Of a stretch of 64,000 bases of DNA, positions 9,393-18,580 are shown in pieces; position 1 is the first letter of the stretch; the number at the start of each line of letters is the position of its first letter. The stretch comes from JANMCE01 sp031410595 (lineage in GTDB: Bacteria; Actinomycetota; Acidimicrobiia; Acidimicrobiales; Ilumatobacteraceae), in the NCBI GenBank assembly GCA_031410595.1, contig JANNZM010000050.1, positions 78,291 to 142,290 of the forward strand, in the 5' to 3' direction. The notes below the pieces were generated by a model. The model was not told the DNA's origin, searched no databases, and was given only the letters and a program-made list of their open reading frames with translations. Made by a program: the position numbers and the translations under genes.

Positions 9393-9884
9393 TTATGAAT
9401 CTCCAGAAGGATGCCGCGGCAATTCCGGTCGGCCGTGACGGGCCAGCGCCGCGTTCGACCAGCCCGCTTCTCCGGTGACCTCGATGCCGAACCACACGGG
9501 AGGGACGAACGTTGTGGCGCTTCCTTCACTGTCAAACTCGACCTCGATTGTGCAGAGTCCCATCAAGTCTGCGGCGTAAAGGTCGACCTCTGCCACGTTT
9601 GCGCCGAGGGTCACCCGGGTGCGTCGCTTGTCGATACGCCGACCATTGGTGTGCAACCACAGGGCCTCGGCATCGTCGGGGGCGATCACGGCTTCCACCT
9701 CGGTGCGGCTCAGGCCCTTTCCTGCCTTCACGGTGAGGGTGGCCTCCACCGGCGTGATGCGCACCCGCGCCTCGACGTCGCCCTCTTGGGCCAGGTACCC
9801 CTGACGGATCGGGACACCGACGGAGAGGTCGGCGGGAACGCGATCGGCGTCGACCAGAAATTTTCGTTCGATTTCCACGGCCAC
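9393..9884 (-). CDS. CYTH domain protein (triphosphate tunnel metalloenzyme)
   Basis: 163 residues starting VAVEIERKFLV, the classic N-terminal EIERKF (ExExK) of CYTH enzymes. The R/K-rich and acidic strands follow (ARVRITP, LTVKAGKG, VEVEAVI, RRTRVTL, CTIEVEFD). CYTH proteins bind triphosphate-containing substrates in a metal-lined tunnel and often act as inorganic triphosphatases. The frame is open to 10082, but the EIERKF motif fixes the start at GTG 9884 or 9878. The CHAD gene diverges from it only 42 bp away. Confidence 0.85.
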   Translation of the reverse strand: MAVEIERKFLVDADRVPADLSVGVPIRQGYLAQEGDVEARVRITPVEATLTVKAGKGLSRTEVEAVIAPDDAEALWLHTNGRRIDKRRTRVTLGANVAEVDLYAADLMGLCTIEVEFDSEGSATTFVPPVWFGIEVTGEAGWSNAALARHGRPELPRHPSGDS

Positions 9885-9926
9885 CCTGGGAGTATTGCGC
9901 ACGGTCGAGGTAGCGTCGAGGAAACG

Positions 9927-11450
9927 ATGATCACGCCGAGGACGTTCGTAGCGAAAGCGCCTGATCTGGCCGGGCTTGTCGCAGCCCTTGGGCACGCCGA
10001 TTTCGAGGTTCACAGAGCCGAGCGCGGCAGTTTCGAGTGGTACGACACCTTCGATGGTCGATTGCACGCAGCCGGGCTTCAACTGGTGCTGGCCCGGGGT
10101 CGAGACCCGGAGTTGATCCTTGCATCTGCCCGTTCGGCACCCGCCAGCGTTGCGCTATCCGCGGTTCCGAAATTTGTTGATGGGTTGCCCGCCGGACCCT
10201 TTCGGTCGCGGCTCGGTACGATCGTTGAGATGCGGGCGCTGCTGCCAACGGTCGGATGGGTGGCCAGTGTCTTTGAAGCTTCGCGTCGTGACGTATCGCT
10301 AAAGGTCGTTTCTGCGGTGCGGGTTCTTTCCGACGTGCAAACCGCCAGCGGTGTGCCGCTCACCACCACGGTTGTCGAGGTGGACGAGCTAGCGGGCCAC
10401 CCGGGCGCAGCGAAACGAACAAGGCAACTCATTGCTGCGTCGGGGTGGGCCGAGAGTGAATCGACTCTTGTAGAACTTGTCGCCGCAGCCAGCGGTTACG
10501 ACCTGGCGGGCTTCCGGGACTCGCCGACGGTTCCGCTCAATCCGGCCGATCAGGCGATCGATGGCTTCGCTGCGGTACTGCAGAACCTGGCCGCCAGCAT
10601 GAAAGCGAATCTTCCGGGAGCCATCTCGGATATCGACACCGAATTTCTGCATGATCTTCGCGTCGCCATCCGTCGAACGCGGGCGATCCTGAGTCGAGCC
10701 AAGCGTGTGTTGCCGGATGAAACCCGCCAGCAGTTTCAACTCGCGTTTGCCGACCTCGGTCGCCAGACCAGCGCCGTTCGGGACCTCGACGTGTATCTCC
10801 TCGGATGGGATCACGATGTCGCAGCTCTCCCGCCGACGACCCGCTCGACACTTGATGTGGTTCGCGAGATGCTCGTGCAGCGCCGCCAGTACGCCCAGGA
10901 GGAATTGGTGCAGGTGCTGACGTTACCGGCAACCAGCGAGCTGCTGACCTCGTGGTCGGCATGTTTGGCTGAACCTGGTTCGGCTGAGGCGGCCGGGCGT
11001 CCGCTGGGCGCGTTCGTTGCCGACCAGATCATGAAGGTCGAGCGGCGCTTGGTGACCGACGGGCGGGCGATCACAGACGAGTCGCCAGCCGCTGAAATGC
11101 ATCAGCTCCGCAAGGGTGCCAAACGTCTTCGCTATCTGGTGGAGTGTTTCGGCGGGCTGCCGGGAGACGGCCCGAGACAGGCGTTCGTTAAGCAACTCAA
11201 GGCGTTGCAGAACAACCTGGGCGTTCATCAGGACGCTGAGGTGCAAGCCGAATGGCTACGTAACGTCGTGCTGACGGAGCCGTCGGTTCGTGGTCACGAC
11301 GAGGTGCTGGTGGCCATCGGCCAGTTAATCGAGTCGATTGAGCAGCGCCAGCGCAACGCCCGTCGGGAGTTTGCTGATCGCTTTCGTCGGTTCGACTCTG
11401 AGGTGACCCGTCGTCACCTTCGCCAACTTGTCCGCGCGTGGTCGACATGA
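9927..11450 (+). CDS. CYTH-like/CHAD fusion protein
   Basis: 507 residues. The C-terminal part (about 210-507) is a CHAD domain, rich in conserved His and Arg in helices (FLHDLRVAIRRTRAIL, MHQLRKGAKRLRYLVE, LKALQNNLGVHQDAEV), a fold known to bind polyphosphate. The N-terminal part (about 1-190) resembles a CYTH domain (YDTFDGRLHAAGLQLVLARG) but lacks the ExExK motif, so it is probably non-catalytic. ATG 9927 follows GAGG by 6 nt; the frame is open back to 9411 only as antisense to CYTH. It overlaps the ParA gene by ATGA. Confidence 0.85.
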   Translation: MITPRTFVAKAPDLAGLVAALGHADFEVHRAERGSFEWYDTFDGRLHAAGLQLVLARGRDPELILASARSAPASVALSAVPKFVDGLPAGPFRSRLGTIVEMRALLPTVGWVASVFEASRRDVSLKVVSAVRVLSDVQTASGVPLTTTVVEVDELAGHPGAAKRTRQLIAASGWAESESTLVELVAAASGYDLAGFRDSPTVPLNPADQAIDGFAAVLQNLAASMKANLPGAISDIDTEFLHDLRVAIRRTRAILSRAKRVLPDETRQQFQLAFADLGRQTSAVRDLDVYLLGWDHDVAALPPTTRSTLDVVREMLVQRRQYAQEELVQVLTLPATSELLTSWSACLAEPGSAEAAGRPLGAFVADQIMKVERRLVTDGRAITDESPAAEMHQLRKGAKRLRYLVECFGGLPGDGPRQAFVKQLKALQNNLGVHQDAEVQAEWLRNVVLTEPSVRGHDEVLVAIGQLIESIEQRQRNARREFADRFRRFDSEVTRRHLRQLVRAWST

Positions 11451-12190
11451 AAATCGTGGCCACCTACAGCATCAAAGGCGGCGTCGGAAAGACCACCGCG
11501 GCGGTGAACCTGGCCTACGAAGCAACGCGGGCCGGGGTGAGAGTACTGCTGTGGGATCTCGATCCACAGGGGGCAGCCACCTTCTTCCTCCGGGTGAAAC
11601 CGACAGTTAAAGGTGGCGCGGAGCGGATCGTGAGCACGAAGGGAGACTTGGCGCCGCATGTGCGGGCGACCGACTTTCGGTCGTTGCACGTGGTGCCCGC
11701 CGACTTCTCGTTGCGTCATCTTGACCTGCATCTTGATGACACCAAGCACCCCACCCGTCGCCTTGGTGCGTTGCTGGAACCGCTCGCCGACCAGTACGAC
11801 CTTGCCCTGCTGGATTGTCCGCCCTCGATCTCGTTGAGCAGTGAAAGCGTCTTCGGTGCGGCCGATGCGCTGCTCGTCCCCACCATGCCGACCAAGCTGT
11901 CGGCCCGGACCCTAACCCCACTGGTGGATTTCCTCGCGGACTGGCCTGAACCGCCGAGACTGCTTCCATTTCTGTCGATGGTCGATCGGCGAAAGAAGTT
12001 GCAAGTGGAACTTGTTCAATCGTTGACCGAGGCGTGGCCGAATCTGCTTCCGACTGCCATTCCGAACTCGAGCGTGGCTGAACGCAGGGGCGTCGAACGC
12101 ACCCCCATCGCCGCATTCGCTCCGAACACCGCCGTGGCCCGTGCGTTTCGTGGACTCTGGTCGGATCTGTCCGCTCGACTCTGGAATTGA
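11447..12190 (+). CDS. ParA/MinD-family ATPase
   Basis: 247 residues with the deviant Walker A KGGVGKTT near the N-terminus, the Walker A' DLDPQGAAT and Walker B ALLDCPPS, all typical of ParA-type ATPases. There is no ParB gene and no centromere-like repeat beside it, so chromosome partition is not indicated. Coupling (ATGA) to the CHAD gene suggests it positions or partners with a polyphosphate-binding protein, which is inference. The start is ATG 11447 (MKIVATYS), not the upstream in-frame GTG 11438. Confidence 0.85.
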   Translation: MKIVATYSIKGGVGKTTAAVNLAYEATRAGVRVLLWDLDPQGAATFFLRVKPTVKGGAERIVSTKGDLAPHVRATDFRSLHVVPADFSLRHLDLHLDDTKHPTRRLGALLEPLADQYDLALLDCPPSISLSSESVFGAADALLVPTMPTKLSARTLTPLVDFLADWPEPPRLLPFLSMVDRRKKLQVELVQSLTEAWPNLLPTAIPNSSVAERRGVERTPIAAFAPNTAVARAFRGLWSDLSARLWN

Positions 12191-12252
12191 GGAGGTTGGC
12201 CTCGCAACTCCCGTGTCCCAAGCCGGTCCGGCTGGCGTGACAAGCTACGGAG

Positions 12253-12921
12253 ATGGCAGCGAAGTTCGAAGGCTTTTCATCGGAGGCCCTTTCGTTCTAC
12301 GAGGGGCTGGAGGACGACAACTCCAAGGCCTACTGGACTGCACACAAGGAGGTGTATGTCGTGCACGTCAAGGGTGCGATGGAGTCGTTCCTGTCGTCGT
12401 TACCAGCGGATTATCAGCCGTTCCATGTCTTTCGACCGAACCGTGACGTTCGGTTCGCCAAGGACAAGTCGCCCTATAAAACCATGCACGGCGCGACAAG
12501 CGAAACCGAAGGCGGCTCCATTCGCTATACCCACGTGGCCGCAACCGGGTTATTGGTGGCAGCGGGCCAATACATGATGAAGAACGACCAGATCACCCGC
12601 CAACGTGCGGCAATAGACGACAACGCTCGGGGCGCTCAACTCCTGAAGATCATCGCCGCGCTTCGCAAGAAGAGATACGAGATCGGACCGGGTGGAAGCC
12701 CTCCGCTCAAGACAGCACCCAAGGGTTACCCGGCCAATCACCCTCGCATTGAGCTGTTGCGTTGGAAGGGGCTCATTGCGTCTTTGGCCATAAGCGACGT
12801 GGCCGTGGTGACCTCACCCCAGGCTCGGGCTGTTGCGATGAAGTTCTGGAAGGACAGCGAGGCTCTCACCGACTGGCTCGATAGCAACGTCGGCCCCACC
12901 ACGTTGACCTACCAACGCTAG
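12253..12921 (+). CDS. DUF2461 family protein
   Basis: 222 residues matching the DUF2461 (TIGR02453) pattern: F.GFS.EAL.FYEGLE.DNSK.YW near the start, then FRPNRDVRFAKDKSPYKT, a very conserved stretch. The function is unknown. It lies 62 bp after the parA-like gene and is convergent with the phosphatase gene. Confidence 0.88.
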   Translation: MAAKFEGFSSEALSFYEGLEDDNSKAYWTAHKEVYVVHVKGAMESFLSSLPADYQPFHVFRPNRDVRFAKDKSPYKTMHGATSETEGGSIRYTHVAATGLLVAAGQYMMKNDQITRQRAAIDDNARGAQLLKIIAALRKKRYEIGPGGSPPLKTAPKGYPANHPRIELLRWKGLIASLAISDVAVVTSPQARAVAMKFWKDSEALTDWLDSNVGPTTLTYQR

Positions 12922-12928
12922 GGCGAGG

Positions 12929-13717
12929 TCAACCGATCAGACGATTGCGCAGTTGATCGGGCGCTGACGTGCTGAGTCCCTTCTGCAGGAGCCAGCTTTC
13001 GACGGAGCCGTATTCGGCTCGAAGGGCGGTGAGTACCACGTGAATCGTGCTGGCCCTGGCCGACAGCATCTCGTCGAGCATTTCCGGTGTGCGACCCGAC
13101 GCTTCCATACGCTCACGAAGCGCAGGCTCATTGACCATCCGCCGTTCAATGCGCTGTCGGAACGCTGGCATGATAGCGGCCGTGAGGGCGTAGTCCTCCG
13201 CGATGAGATCATCGTCCACGCCGAGAAGGTCGAGCACGAAGGCGGCGAGCAGACCGGTGCGATCCTTGCCTGCCGCACAGTGGAATACTGCCGGTCCGTC
13301 GAGGCCGGCAAGCAGTTGCACGGCGGCCGCGAATCTCCCTTCGGCATCGGCGATCATTTTGAGATAGGCGGCACTGATGCGCTGGTCTCCGTCGCCGAAG
13401 AACTGCTGCGTGCGATCAACGATAGGGAGGTGGTGCACCGCCAGGCCGCCCTGCTCGAGCAGGCTGGGCCCGGTGCGCGCTAGCTCCTCCTCGGACCGCA
13501 GGTCGACGACGGTCGACAGCTCGAAAACGTTCATCAGTAGATGGGCGTCGCTGGGCGTGAGAGTGTCCAGACCATCGCTGCGAAACAGCAGCCCGGTCCG
13601 CACAGAACGGTCACGACCCACCGGGTAGCCGCCAAGGTCGCGGAAATTGAGGGGGCCGTCTAGATCGAAGGATTGGTTCGGCGCCGCGACGTCTGTGGTT
13701 TCCGTGGTGATGAACAT
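12929..13717 (-). CDS. tyrosine/serine protein phosphatase (PtpB-like)
   Basis: 262 residues with FRDLGGYP (typical of the Y_phosphatase3 family) and the P-loop HCAAGKDRTG, which holds the CX5R nucleophile. Members dephosphorylate phosphotyrosine, phosphoserine or phosphoinositides; the true substrate is unknown. ATG 13717 is preceded by GGAAGG with 5 nt spacing; the longer frame to 13798 is unlikely. It is divergent from the pst operon, and PHO-box-like repeats lie between them, so phosphate control is possible. Confidence 0.85.
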   Translation of the reverse strand: MFITTETTDVAAPNQSFDLDGPLNFRDLGGYPVGRDRSVRTGLLFRSDGLDTLTPSDAHLLMNVFELSTVVDLRSEEELARTGPSLLEQGGLAVHHLPIVDRTQQFFGDGDQRISAAYLKMIADAEGRFAAAVQLLAGLDGPAVFHCAAGKDRTGLLAAFVLDLLGVDDDLIAEDYALTAAIMPAFRQRIERRMVNEPALRERMEASGRTPEMLDEMLSARASTIHVVLTALRAEYGSVESWLLQKGLSTSAPDQLRNRLIG

Positions 13718-13795
13718 GTACGCCTTCCTATCAAGTGAGTGTGAACGGGCGGTGTCCAACATGGAAAGAAAGGGTCGCGTGTGACGAACGACCGA

Positions 13796-13813
13796 CACGA
13801 ACGAAAGGTGAAT
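13796..13813 (-). promoter_or_regulatory. candidate PHO box facing the phosphatase gene
   Basis: On the minus strand ATTCACC and GTTCGTG are spaced 11 nt apart. That is the period of Streptomyces PhoP direct repeats (GTTCACC N4 GTTCACC). It lies about 80 bp upstream of the phosphatase start. Confidence 0.35.
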
Positions 13814-13850
13814 GTGCAGGAAGTCCCGGTCGGCTCACATTTCCACCTTT

Positions 13851-13868
13851 GTTTACCTCGCGTTCACC
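13851..13868 (+). promoter_or_regulatory. candidate PHO box upstream of pstS
   Basis: GTTTACC and GTTCACC are direct repeats with an 11-nt period, matching the actinobacterial PhoP/RegX3 site. A third, weaker unit (TTCCACC) precedes them. The site lies 72 bp before the pstS start, so it is well placed to activate the operon under phosphate limitation. Confidence 0.6.
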
Positions 13869-13939
13869 TGGCGTAGAGGTATCCGACACGCAGCCCTCTT
13901 ACGTTGAGTCCGACCCAAACATTTTCAAGGAGATTTTGC

Positions 13940-15115
13940 GTGATTCTCACGAAGCGTTCTGTGCCGGTGCTTGGCCTCGTTGCTCTTTCCCTTGCTGCCG
14001 GCGCATGCGGCAGCAGCACCAAGGTAACGTCGGCCTCAAGTCCGGCAACGACCCCAGCCCCAGCCGTAACCACAGCTAAGCCCGCCGACACGACGGCTGC
14101 CCCCGCAGTCACCACGGCGAAGGCTGGCGCCGCCATGGGGCCGCTCAAGGCGGCCACCCTCAATGCCTCGGGTTCCACCTTCACGAAGGCCTTCTATGAA
14201 GCGGCTATCGCCGACTTCACCAAGGTGAACAAAGACGTCAAGATCAACTACGGCGGCGGCGGTTCCGGCAAGGGTCGCACCGACCTCGCTGACCAGATCA
14301 CCGACTGGGCCGGCTCTGACGGCACGGTGAAGGACGAGGACAAGGCCAAGTTCAAGGGTGGCGAGTTCTTGTACTTCCCGGTCGTCGTTGCGCCCATCAC
14401 GGTTTCGTACAATGCCGATGGCGTTGACAAGCTGAACCTCACACCCACGGTCATTGCCAAGATCTTCCAGGCCGAGATCACCAAATGGAACGATCCAGCC
14501 ATCGCTGCCGACAACGCCGGTGTGAAGCTTCCCGACGCCGGCATCGTGGTTGTGCACCGCTCGGACGGATCGGGTACCACCGAAAACTTCACCAAGTTCC
14601 TCGACGCGTCAGTTGGCTCGAAGGGTGACGGCACCTGGAAGCTGAAGAGTGGCTCCACCGTTGAGTGGCCGACCACCACCACCGCTGCCGAAGGGAACGG
14701 TGGCGTCGCCAAGGCCATCAAGGACACCAAGGGAGCTATTGGTTACGTCGACTTTTCCGACGCCAAGGCCACCGGCCTGAAGTTCGCTTCGATCCAGAAC
14801 CAGGCGAAGGCGTTCATCGCCCCCACGCTTGAGGGCGCCTCGGCCGCTGCCGAAGGTGCAGAGGTCAAGCCTGACCTGACCTTCTTTGCCGGCTGGGCCA
14901 AGGGCGACAAGGCGTACCCGATTGCGGCGCAGACCTGGATCATTGTGTACAAGAAGCAGACCGACAAGGCCAAGGGTGAAGCAACCAAGACCTTCATCAA
15001 CTACGTGCTCACCGATGGGCAAAAGACGGCGAAGGACATCGATTACGCACCGCTACCGAAGGCACTCGCCGACAAGGCGATTGCGCAGTTGGCCATGATC
15101 GAGATTCCTGCCTGA
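13940..15115 (+). CDS. pstS: phosphate-binding lipoprotein PstS
   Basis: 391 residues: signal peptide plus lipobox (LAAGAC), a Thr/Ala/Pro-rich linker, then a periplasmic-type phosphate-binding fold. Recognisable PstS motifs are LNASGSTF, YGGGGSGKGR and VHRSDGSGTTENF. It is a lipid-anchored receptor delivering phosphate to PstCAB. The GTG at 13940 has AAGGAG 7 nt upstream and starts directly before the positively charged signal peptide, so it is preferred to the longer frame from 13904. It is the first gene of pstSCAB-phoU-senX3-regX3. Confidence 0.93.
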   Translation: MILTKRSVPVLGLVALSLAAGACGSSTKVTSASSPATTPAPAVTTAKPADTTAAPAVTTAKAGAAMGPLKAATLNASGSTFTKAFYEAAIADFTKVNKDVKINYGGGGSGKGRTDLADQITDWAGSDGTVKDEDKAKFKGGEFLYFPVVVAPITVSYNADGVDKLNLTPTVIAKIFQAEITKWNDPAIAADNAGVKLPDAGIVVVHRSDGSGTTENFTKFLDASVGSKGDGTWKLKSGSTVEWPTTTTAAEGNGGVAKAIKDTKGAIGYVDFSDAKATGLKFASIQNQAKAFIAPTLEGASAAAEGAEVKPDLTFFAGWAKGDKAYPIAAQTWIIVYKKQTDKAKGEATKTFINYVLTDGQKTAKDIDYAPLPKALADKAIAQLAMIEIPA

Positions 15116-15116
15116 C

Positions 15117-16070
15117 GTGAGTAGTCCTGCGCTCGATCTTCGAGCATCCAAGGGTGGGGGTGAGACCGGATTCCGCGGTCTCGCCCTCGCTGCCGGCGCG
15201 TTCGTACTGGTCATCCTGGGCGCCATTGCGATTGTGACCACATCGAAGGCTTGGCCGACATTTCGGTTGATGGGTCTCGACTTTTTCACCACCAAACGGT
15301 GGAGTGCGATTGATCACATCTATGGCGCAACGGCGTTCATCTTCGGCACCATTGTCAGCTCGATCATCGCGCTGCTCTTGGCCGTGCCGGTCAGTATCGG
15401 TATCGCCCTGTTCACCACACAGATCGTGCCGGCAAAGTTCCGTAAACCGGTCACCTACGCCGTTGACTTGCTCGCGGTCATTCCGTCCGTCGTGTTCGGG
15501 CTGTGGGGCATCAGCGTGCTTGCGCCGAAGATGGACGGATTCTACAAACTGCTGAACCGAACCTTCGATGGTATTCCCCTTCTGAACAAGTTGTTCGGGC
15601 CCTCGGCCGGCGGCAAATCGTTCTTTACCGCTGGCATCATCCTGGCCCTCATGATCACGCCGATCATCTCTTCACTGTCGCGAGAGATCGTCGACACCTG
15701 CCCACCGGGGGAGCGAGAGGGTGCCTTGGCGCTCGGCGCCACCCAGTGGGAAATGATTCGCGGTGTTGTGATTCCCCACTCCAAAGGCGGCCTCGTTGGT
15801 GCGATCATGCTTGGCCTGGGTCGAGCCATGGGCGAAACCATCGCGGCCACCCTGGTCATTGGTTCTTCACCGCAGATCACCGCCGATCTCTTCGGCGCCG
15901 GTAACTCCATGCCTGCCTTTATCGCCAGTCAGTGGGGAGAAGCCGACACGCCGACCAAATCGGCCTTGATCGCGTTGGCGGTCACGTTGTTCTTGATCAC
16001 CCTGGTGGTCAACATTGTCGCAACCCGCACCGTCGCCCGTTCGCAACTGCGGTCGGCGGGTGGCCGCTGA
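15117..16070 (+). CDS. pstC: phosphate ABC transporter permease PstC
   Basis: 317 residues with about six transmembrane helices and the permease EAA-type loop (EGALALGATQWEMIRGVVIPHSKGG) that contacts PstB. It forms the membrane channel with PstA. It starts at GTG 15117, one base after the pstS stop, and overlaps pstA by one base (TGATG). Confidence 0.93.
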   Translation: MSSPALDLRASKGGGETGFRGLALAAGAFVLVILGAIAIVTTSKAWPTFRLMGLDFFTTKRWSAIDHIYGATAFIFGTIVSSIIALLLAVPVSIGIALFTTQIVPAKFRKPVTYAVDLLAVIPSVVFGLWGISVLAPKMDGFYKLLNRTFDGIPLLNKLFGPSAGGKSFFTAGIILALMITPIISSLSREIVDTCPPGEREGALALGATQWEMIRGVVIPHSKGGLVGAIMLGLGRAMGETIAATLVIGSSPQITADLFGAGNSMPAFIASQWGEADTPTKSALIALAVTLFLITLVVNIVATRTVARSQLRSAGGR

Positions 16071-16972
16071 TGGCTACCGCCTCGATCGCCCTTCGTGATT
16101 CAGCTGAGCCACTTGCTCTTGCCGCTCAGGGCGGCTGGCGTTCCATCAAGAATCGCATGATGAGCGGCTTGCTCTTCGTGTCGTTTCTCGTGGTGATGGT
16201 CCCGCTTTTGTTCGTGCTCATGGCAGTGGTGAGTCGTGGCGCGAAAGTCATGGGGTGGTCGTTTCTCACCAAAGACATTGCGCCCATCGAACGTCGGCCC
16301 GGTGGCGGCGTCGGACCCGCCATTGTGGGCACCCTGGTCGTGACCGGGCTGGCGACGCTGCTGGCTACCCCGCTCGGCATTATGGGAGCCGTCTTCCTGA
16401 ACGAGTACAGCGCCAAAGGCGTCTTTGGTCGCATCGTGCGGTTCATGGCCAACGTTATGACAGGCGTGCCGTCGGTTGTCATGGGCTTGTTCATCTACGT
16501 CATCTTCACCCTCACGTTCAAGCAACGCGGCGTGGGCGGCTCGTTGGCGCTGGCGTGCCTGATGCTGCCCATCATCATCCGCACCACCGAAGAAATGCTC
16601 AAGCTGGTTCCGAACTATCTGCGTGAAGCGTCCCTGGCGCTCGGCACCAGTAAGGCCCGCACCATCGTCACTGTGGTGCTGCCCGCTGCGCTGCCCGGCA
16701 TCATCAGCGGTGCGTTGCTCGCGGTCGCTCGCGCCGCCGGTGAGACGGCACCGCTCCTGTTCACCATTGGCGCCGCCAAGTCACTGCAGATCAACCCGTT
16801 CGCCGACGAGGCGATGACCGCGCTACCGCTGCAGATTTACAGCAACGCCAGCAGTTCCTTTCCCGCAGCACAGGCGCGAGGATGGGGAGCGGCGCTGACG
16901 TTACTCCTCCTCTCGTTCCTCTTTACTCTCATCGCGAGGCTTGTCAGTGCCCGATTCGCAACGAAAAGGTGA
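16070..16972 (+). CDS. pstA: phosphate ABC transporter permease PstA
   Basis: 300 residues with about six transmembrane helices and an EAA loop (REASLALGTSKARTIVTVVLP). Other PstA-typical stretches are TGVPSVVMGLF and AAGETAPLLFT. It pairs with PstC. The start at ATG 16070 overlaps the pstC stop; the upstream open frame to 15932 is a pstC shadow. Confidence 0.93.
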   Translation: MATASIALRDSAEPLALAAQGGWRSIKNRMMSGLLFVSFLVVMVPLLFVLMAVVSRGAKVMGWSFLTKDIAPIERRPGGGVGPAIVGTLVVTGLATLLATPLGIMGAVFLNEYSAKGVFGRIVRFMANVMTGVPSVVMGLFIYVIFTLTFKQRGVGGSLALACLMLPIIIRTTEEMLKLVPNYLREASLALGTSKARTIVTVVLPAALPGIISGALLAVARAAGETAPLLFTIGAAKSLQINPFADEAMTALPLQIYSNASSSFPAAQARGWGAALTLLLLSFLFTLIARLVSARFATKR

Positions 16973-16976
16973 TCCC

Positions 16977-17849
16977 ATGCTTGATGCAAGTACGTCCAAG
17001 GAGACGTCAGTCATGAAGTTCGACGTTCCCGCACGGCCGTCGTCCAACCCCATGGCCTCCGAAGGCTCGAGTGTGTTCGCGTTGGAAGATGTCGCCGTGT
17101 TCTACCACGATTTCAAAGCGGTCCGCGACGTCAATCTCACGATCGCCAAGAACGAAATAACCGCGTTCATTGGGCCGTCAGGCTGTGGCAAGACCACGGT
17201 GCTTCGTAGCCTGAACCGTATGAACGACCTTATTCCAGGTGCTCGTGTCGAAGGCATCATCAGCTACCGAGGCATCGACCTTTATGCCGAAGAAGTATCG
17301 GCAACGCAGGTCCGCCACCACATCGGCATGGTGTTCCAAAAGCCGAACCCCTTCCCCAAGAGCATCTACGACAACGTTGCTTTCGGCCCTCGGGTGCACG
17401 GCGTCAAGAAGAAGAGCGAGCTCGACGCCATTGTCGAAAAATCACTCCGTGGCGCTGCCTTGTGGGACGAGGTGAAGGATCGCTTGAGCACATCTGCGCT
17501 CGGTATGTCAGGCGGTCAACAGCAGCGGCTCTGCATTGCCCGCACCATTGCGGTGGAGCCCGACGTGGTGCTGATGGACGAGCCGTGCTCGGCTCTCGAC
17601 CCGATTGCGACGGCGCGCGTCGAAGACCTTATGCAGGAAATGAAGTCGCAGTTCACCATTGTGATCGTGACGCACAACATGCAGCAGGCCGCGCGCGTCA
17701 GCGACCGCACTGCGTTCTTCACCGCTGAGGTCAATCCCCATGGTGATCGGCGAACCGGTGTGCTCGTCGAGTACGCACCAACGCAGACCATCTTTTCGAA
17801 TCCCGGTGACCCGCGCACCGAGAACTACGTGACAGGTCGTGTCGGCTGA
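16977..17849 (+). CDS. pstB: phosphate ABC transporter ATP-binding protein PstB
   Basis: 290 residues. Walker A GPSGCGKTT, the PstB-typical SLNRMNDL and FQKPNPFPKSIYDN, signature MSGGQQQRLCIART and Walker B VVLMDEPCSALDP are all present. The N-terminal extension of about 45 residues is longer than usual; an internal ATG could be used. ATG 16977 has AAGGTGAT upstream. It powers PstCA and overlaps phoU by one base. Confidence 0.93.
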   Translation: MLDASTSKETSVMKFDVPARPSSNPMASEGSSVFALEDVAVFYHDFKAVRDVNLTIAKNEITAFIGPSGCGKTTVLRSLNRMNDLIPGARVEGIISYRGIDLYAEEVSATQVRHHIGMVFQKPNPFPKSIYDNVAFGPRVHGVKKKSELDAIVEKSLRGAALWDEVKDRLSTSALGMSGGQQQRLCIARTIAVEPDVVLMDEPCSALDPIATARVEDLMQEMKSQFTIVIVTHNMQQAARVSDRTAFFTAEVNPHGDRRTGVLVEYAPTQTIFSNPGDPRTENYVTGRVG

Positions 17850-18580
17850 TGGCCGAAGAACTCCGCCGGAGCTATCACATTGAGCTGGACGATGTCCGTG
17901 CCGACATCGTTCGTCTTGGCCAGTCGGTTATCGAGGCCATCCCGCGGGCAACCAATGTGCTGCTTGATAGTGACCTTGAGGGTGCCGACTATCTCATCCA
18001 GGCCGACGACGAACTGGATGCCCGCTCGATCGATCTCGAGGAACGTTGCTACAAGCTGCTCGCTCTCCAGCAGCCGATGGCCGGTGACCTGCGTAGCTTG
18101 GTCGCGGCGCTCAAGCTGATTGGTGAGATCGAACGATCAGCCGATCTGGTGGCCAACATCTGCAAGGGATCGCGTCGCATCTACGGCCACCCGCTCGACC
18201 CGAAGATACGTGGCGTCGTGAGCCGCATGGCCGAGCAGGCCCAGCACCTGTTCTCACTTGCCATCGATTCCTATGCCGAGAGCGATGTGGCCATAGCATC
18301 GGCGCTTGACGACATGGATGACCTGCTTGACCGCCTACAGGTCGAACTCATCCAGACGATCTTTGAGAGCCATAATGCCGGACGCATCGACCTCCAAGTT
18401 GCGGTGCAGCTTGCGGTGGTTGCCCGCTTCTACGAACGCATTGGTGATCACGCCGTGAATATCGGCGACCGCGTTCGCTACATCGTCACGGGCTGGTTGC
18501 CTGAGCACGCCGGCGCGGCCAAGTTCCGCGCTCGTGGTGCGGCTGCGACGGCCGAGGCTCAGGTGCCCCAGGGATCGTGA
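17849..18580 (+). CDS. phoU: phosphate signalling protein PhoU
   Basis: 243 residues, all helical, with two PhoU repeats and the conserved acidic metal-binding patches (ADDELD...DLEERCYKLLALQQPMAGDLR and the parallel DDMDDLLD...ERIGDHAVNIGDRV). PhoU links PstB activity to the sensor kinase and restrains phosphate uptake. It is flanked by pstB (TGATG) and the kinase gene (GTGA), confirming one operon. Confidence 0.93.
   Translation: MAEELRRSYHIELDDVRADIVRLGQSVIEAIPRATNVLLDSDLEGADYLIQADDELDARSIDLEERCYKLLALQQPMAGDLRSLVAALKLIGEIERSADLVANICKGSRRIYGHPLDPKIRGVVSRMAEQAQHLFSLAIDSYAESDVAIASALDDMDDLLDRLQVELIQTIFESHNAGRIDLQVAVQLAVVARFYERIGDHAVNIGDRVRYIVTGWLPEHAGAAKFRARGAAATAEAQVPQGS

Noticed and set aside
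9411..9926. N-terminal extension of the CHAD gene (172 codons)
   Set aside because: It is antisense to the CYTH gene, whose ExExK motif fixes the coding strand, and a good RBS marks ATG 9927.
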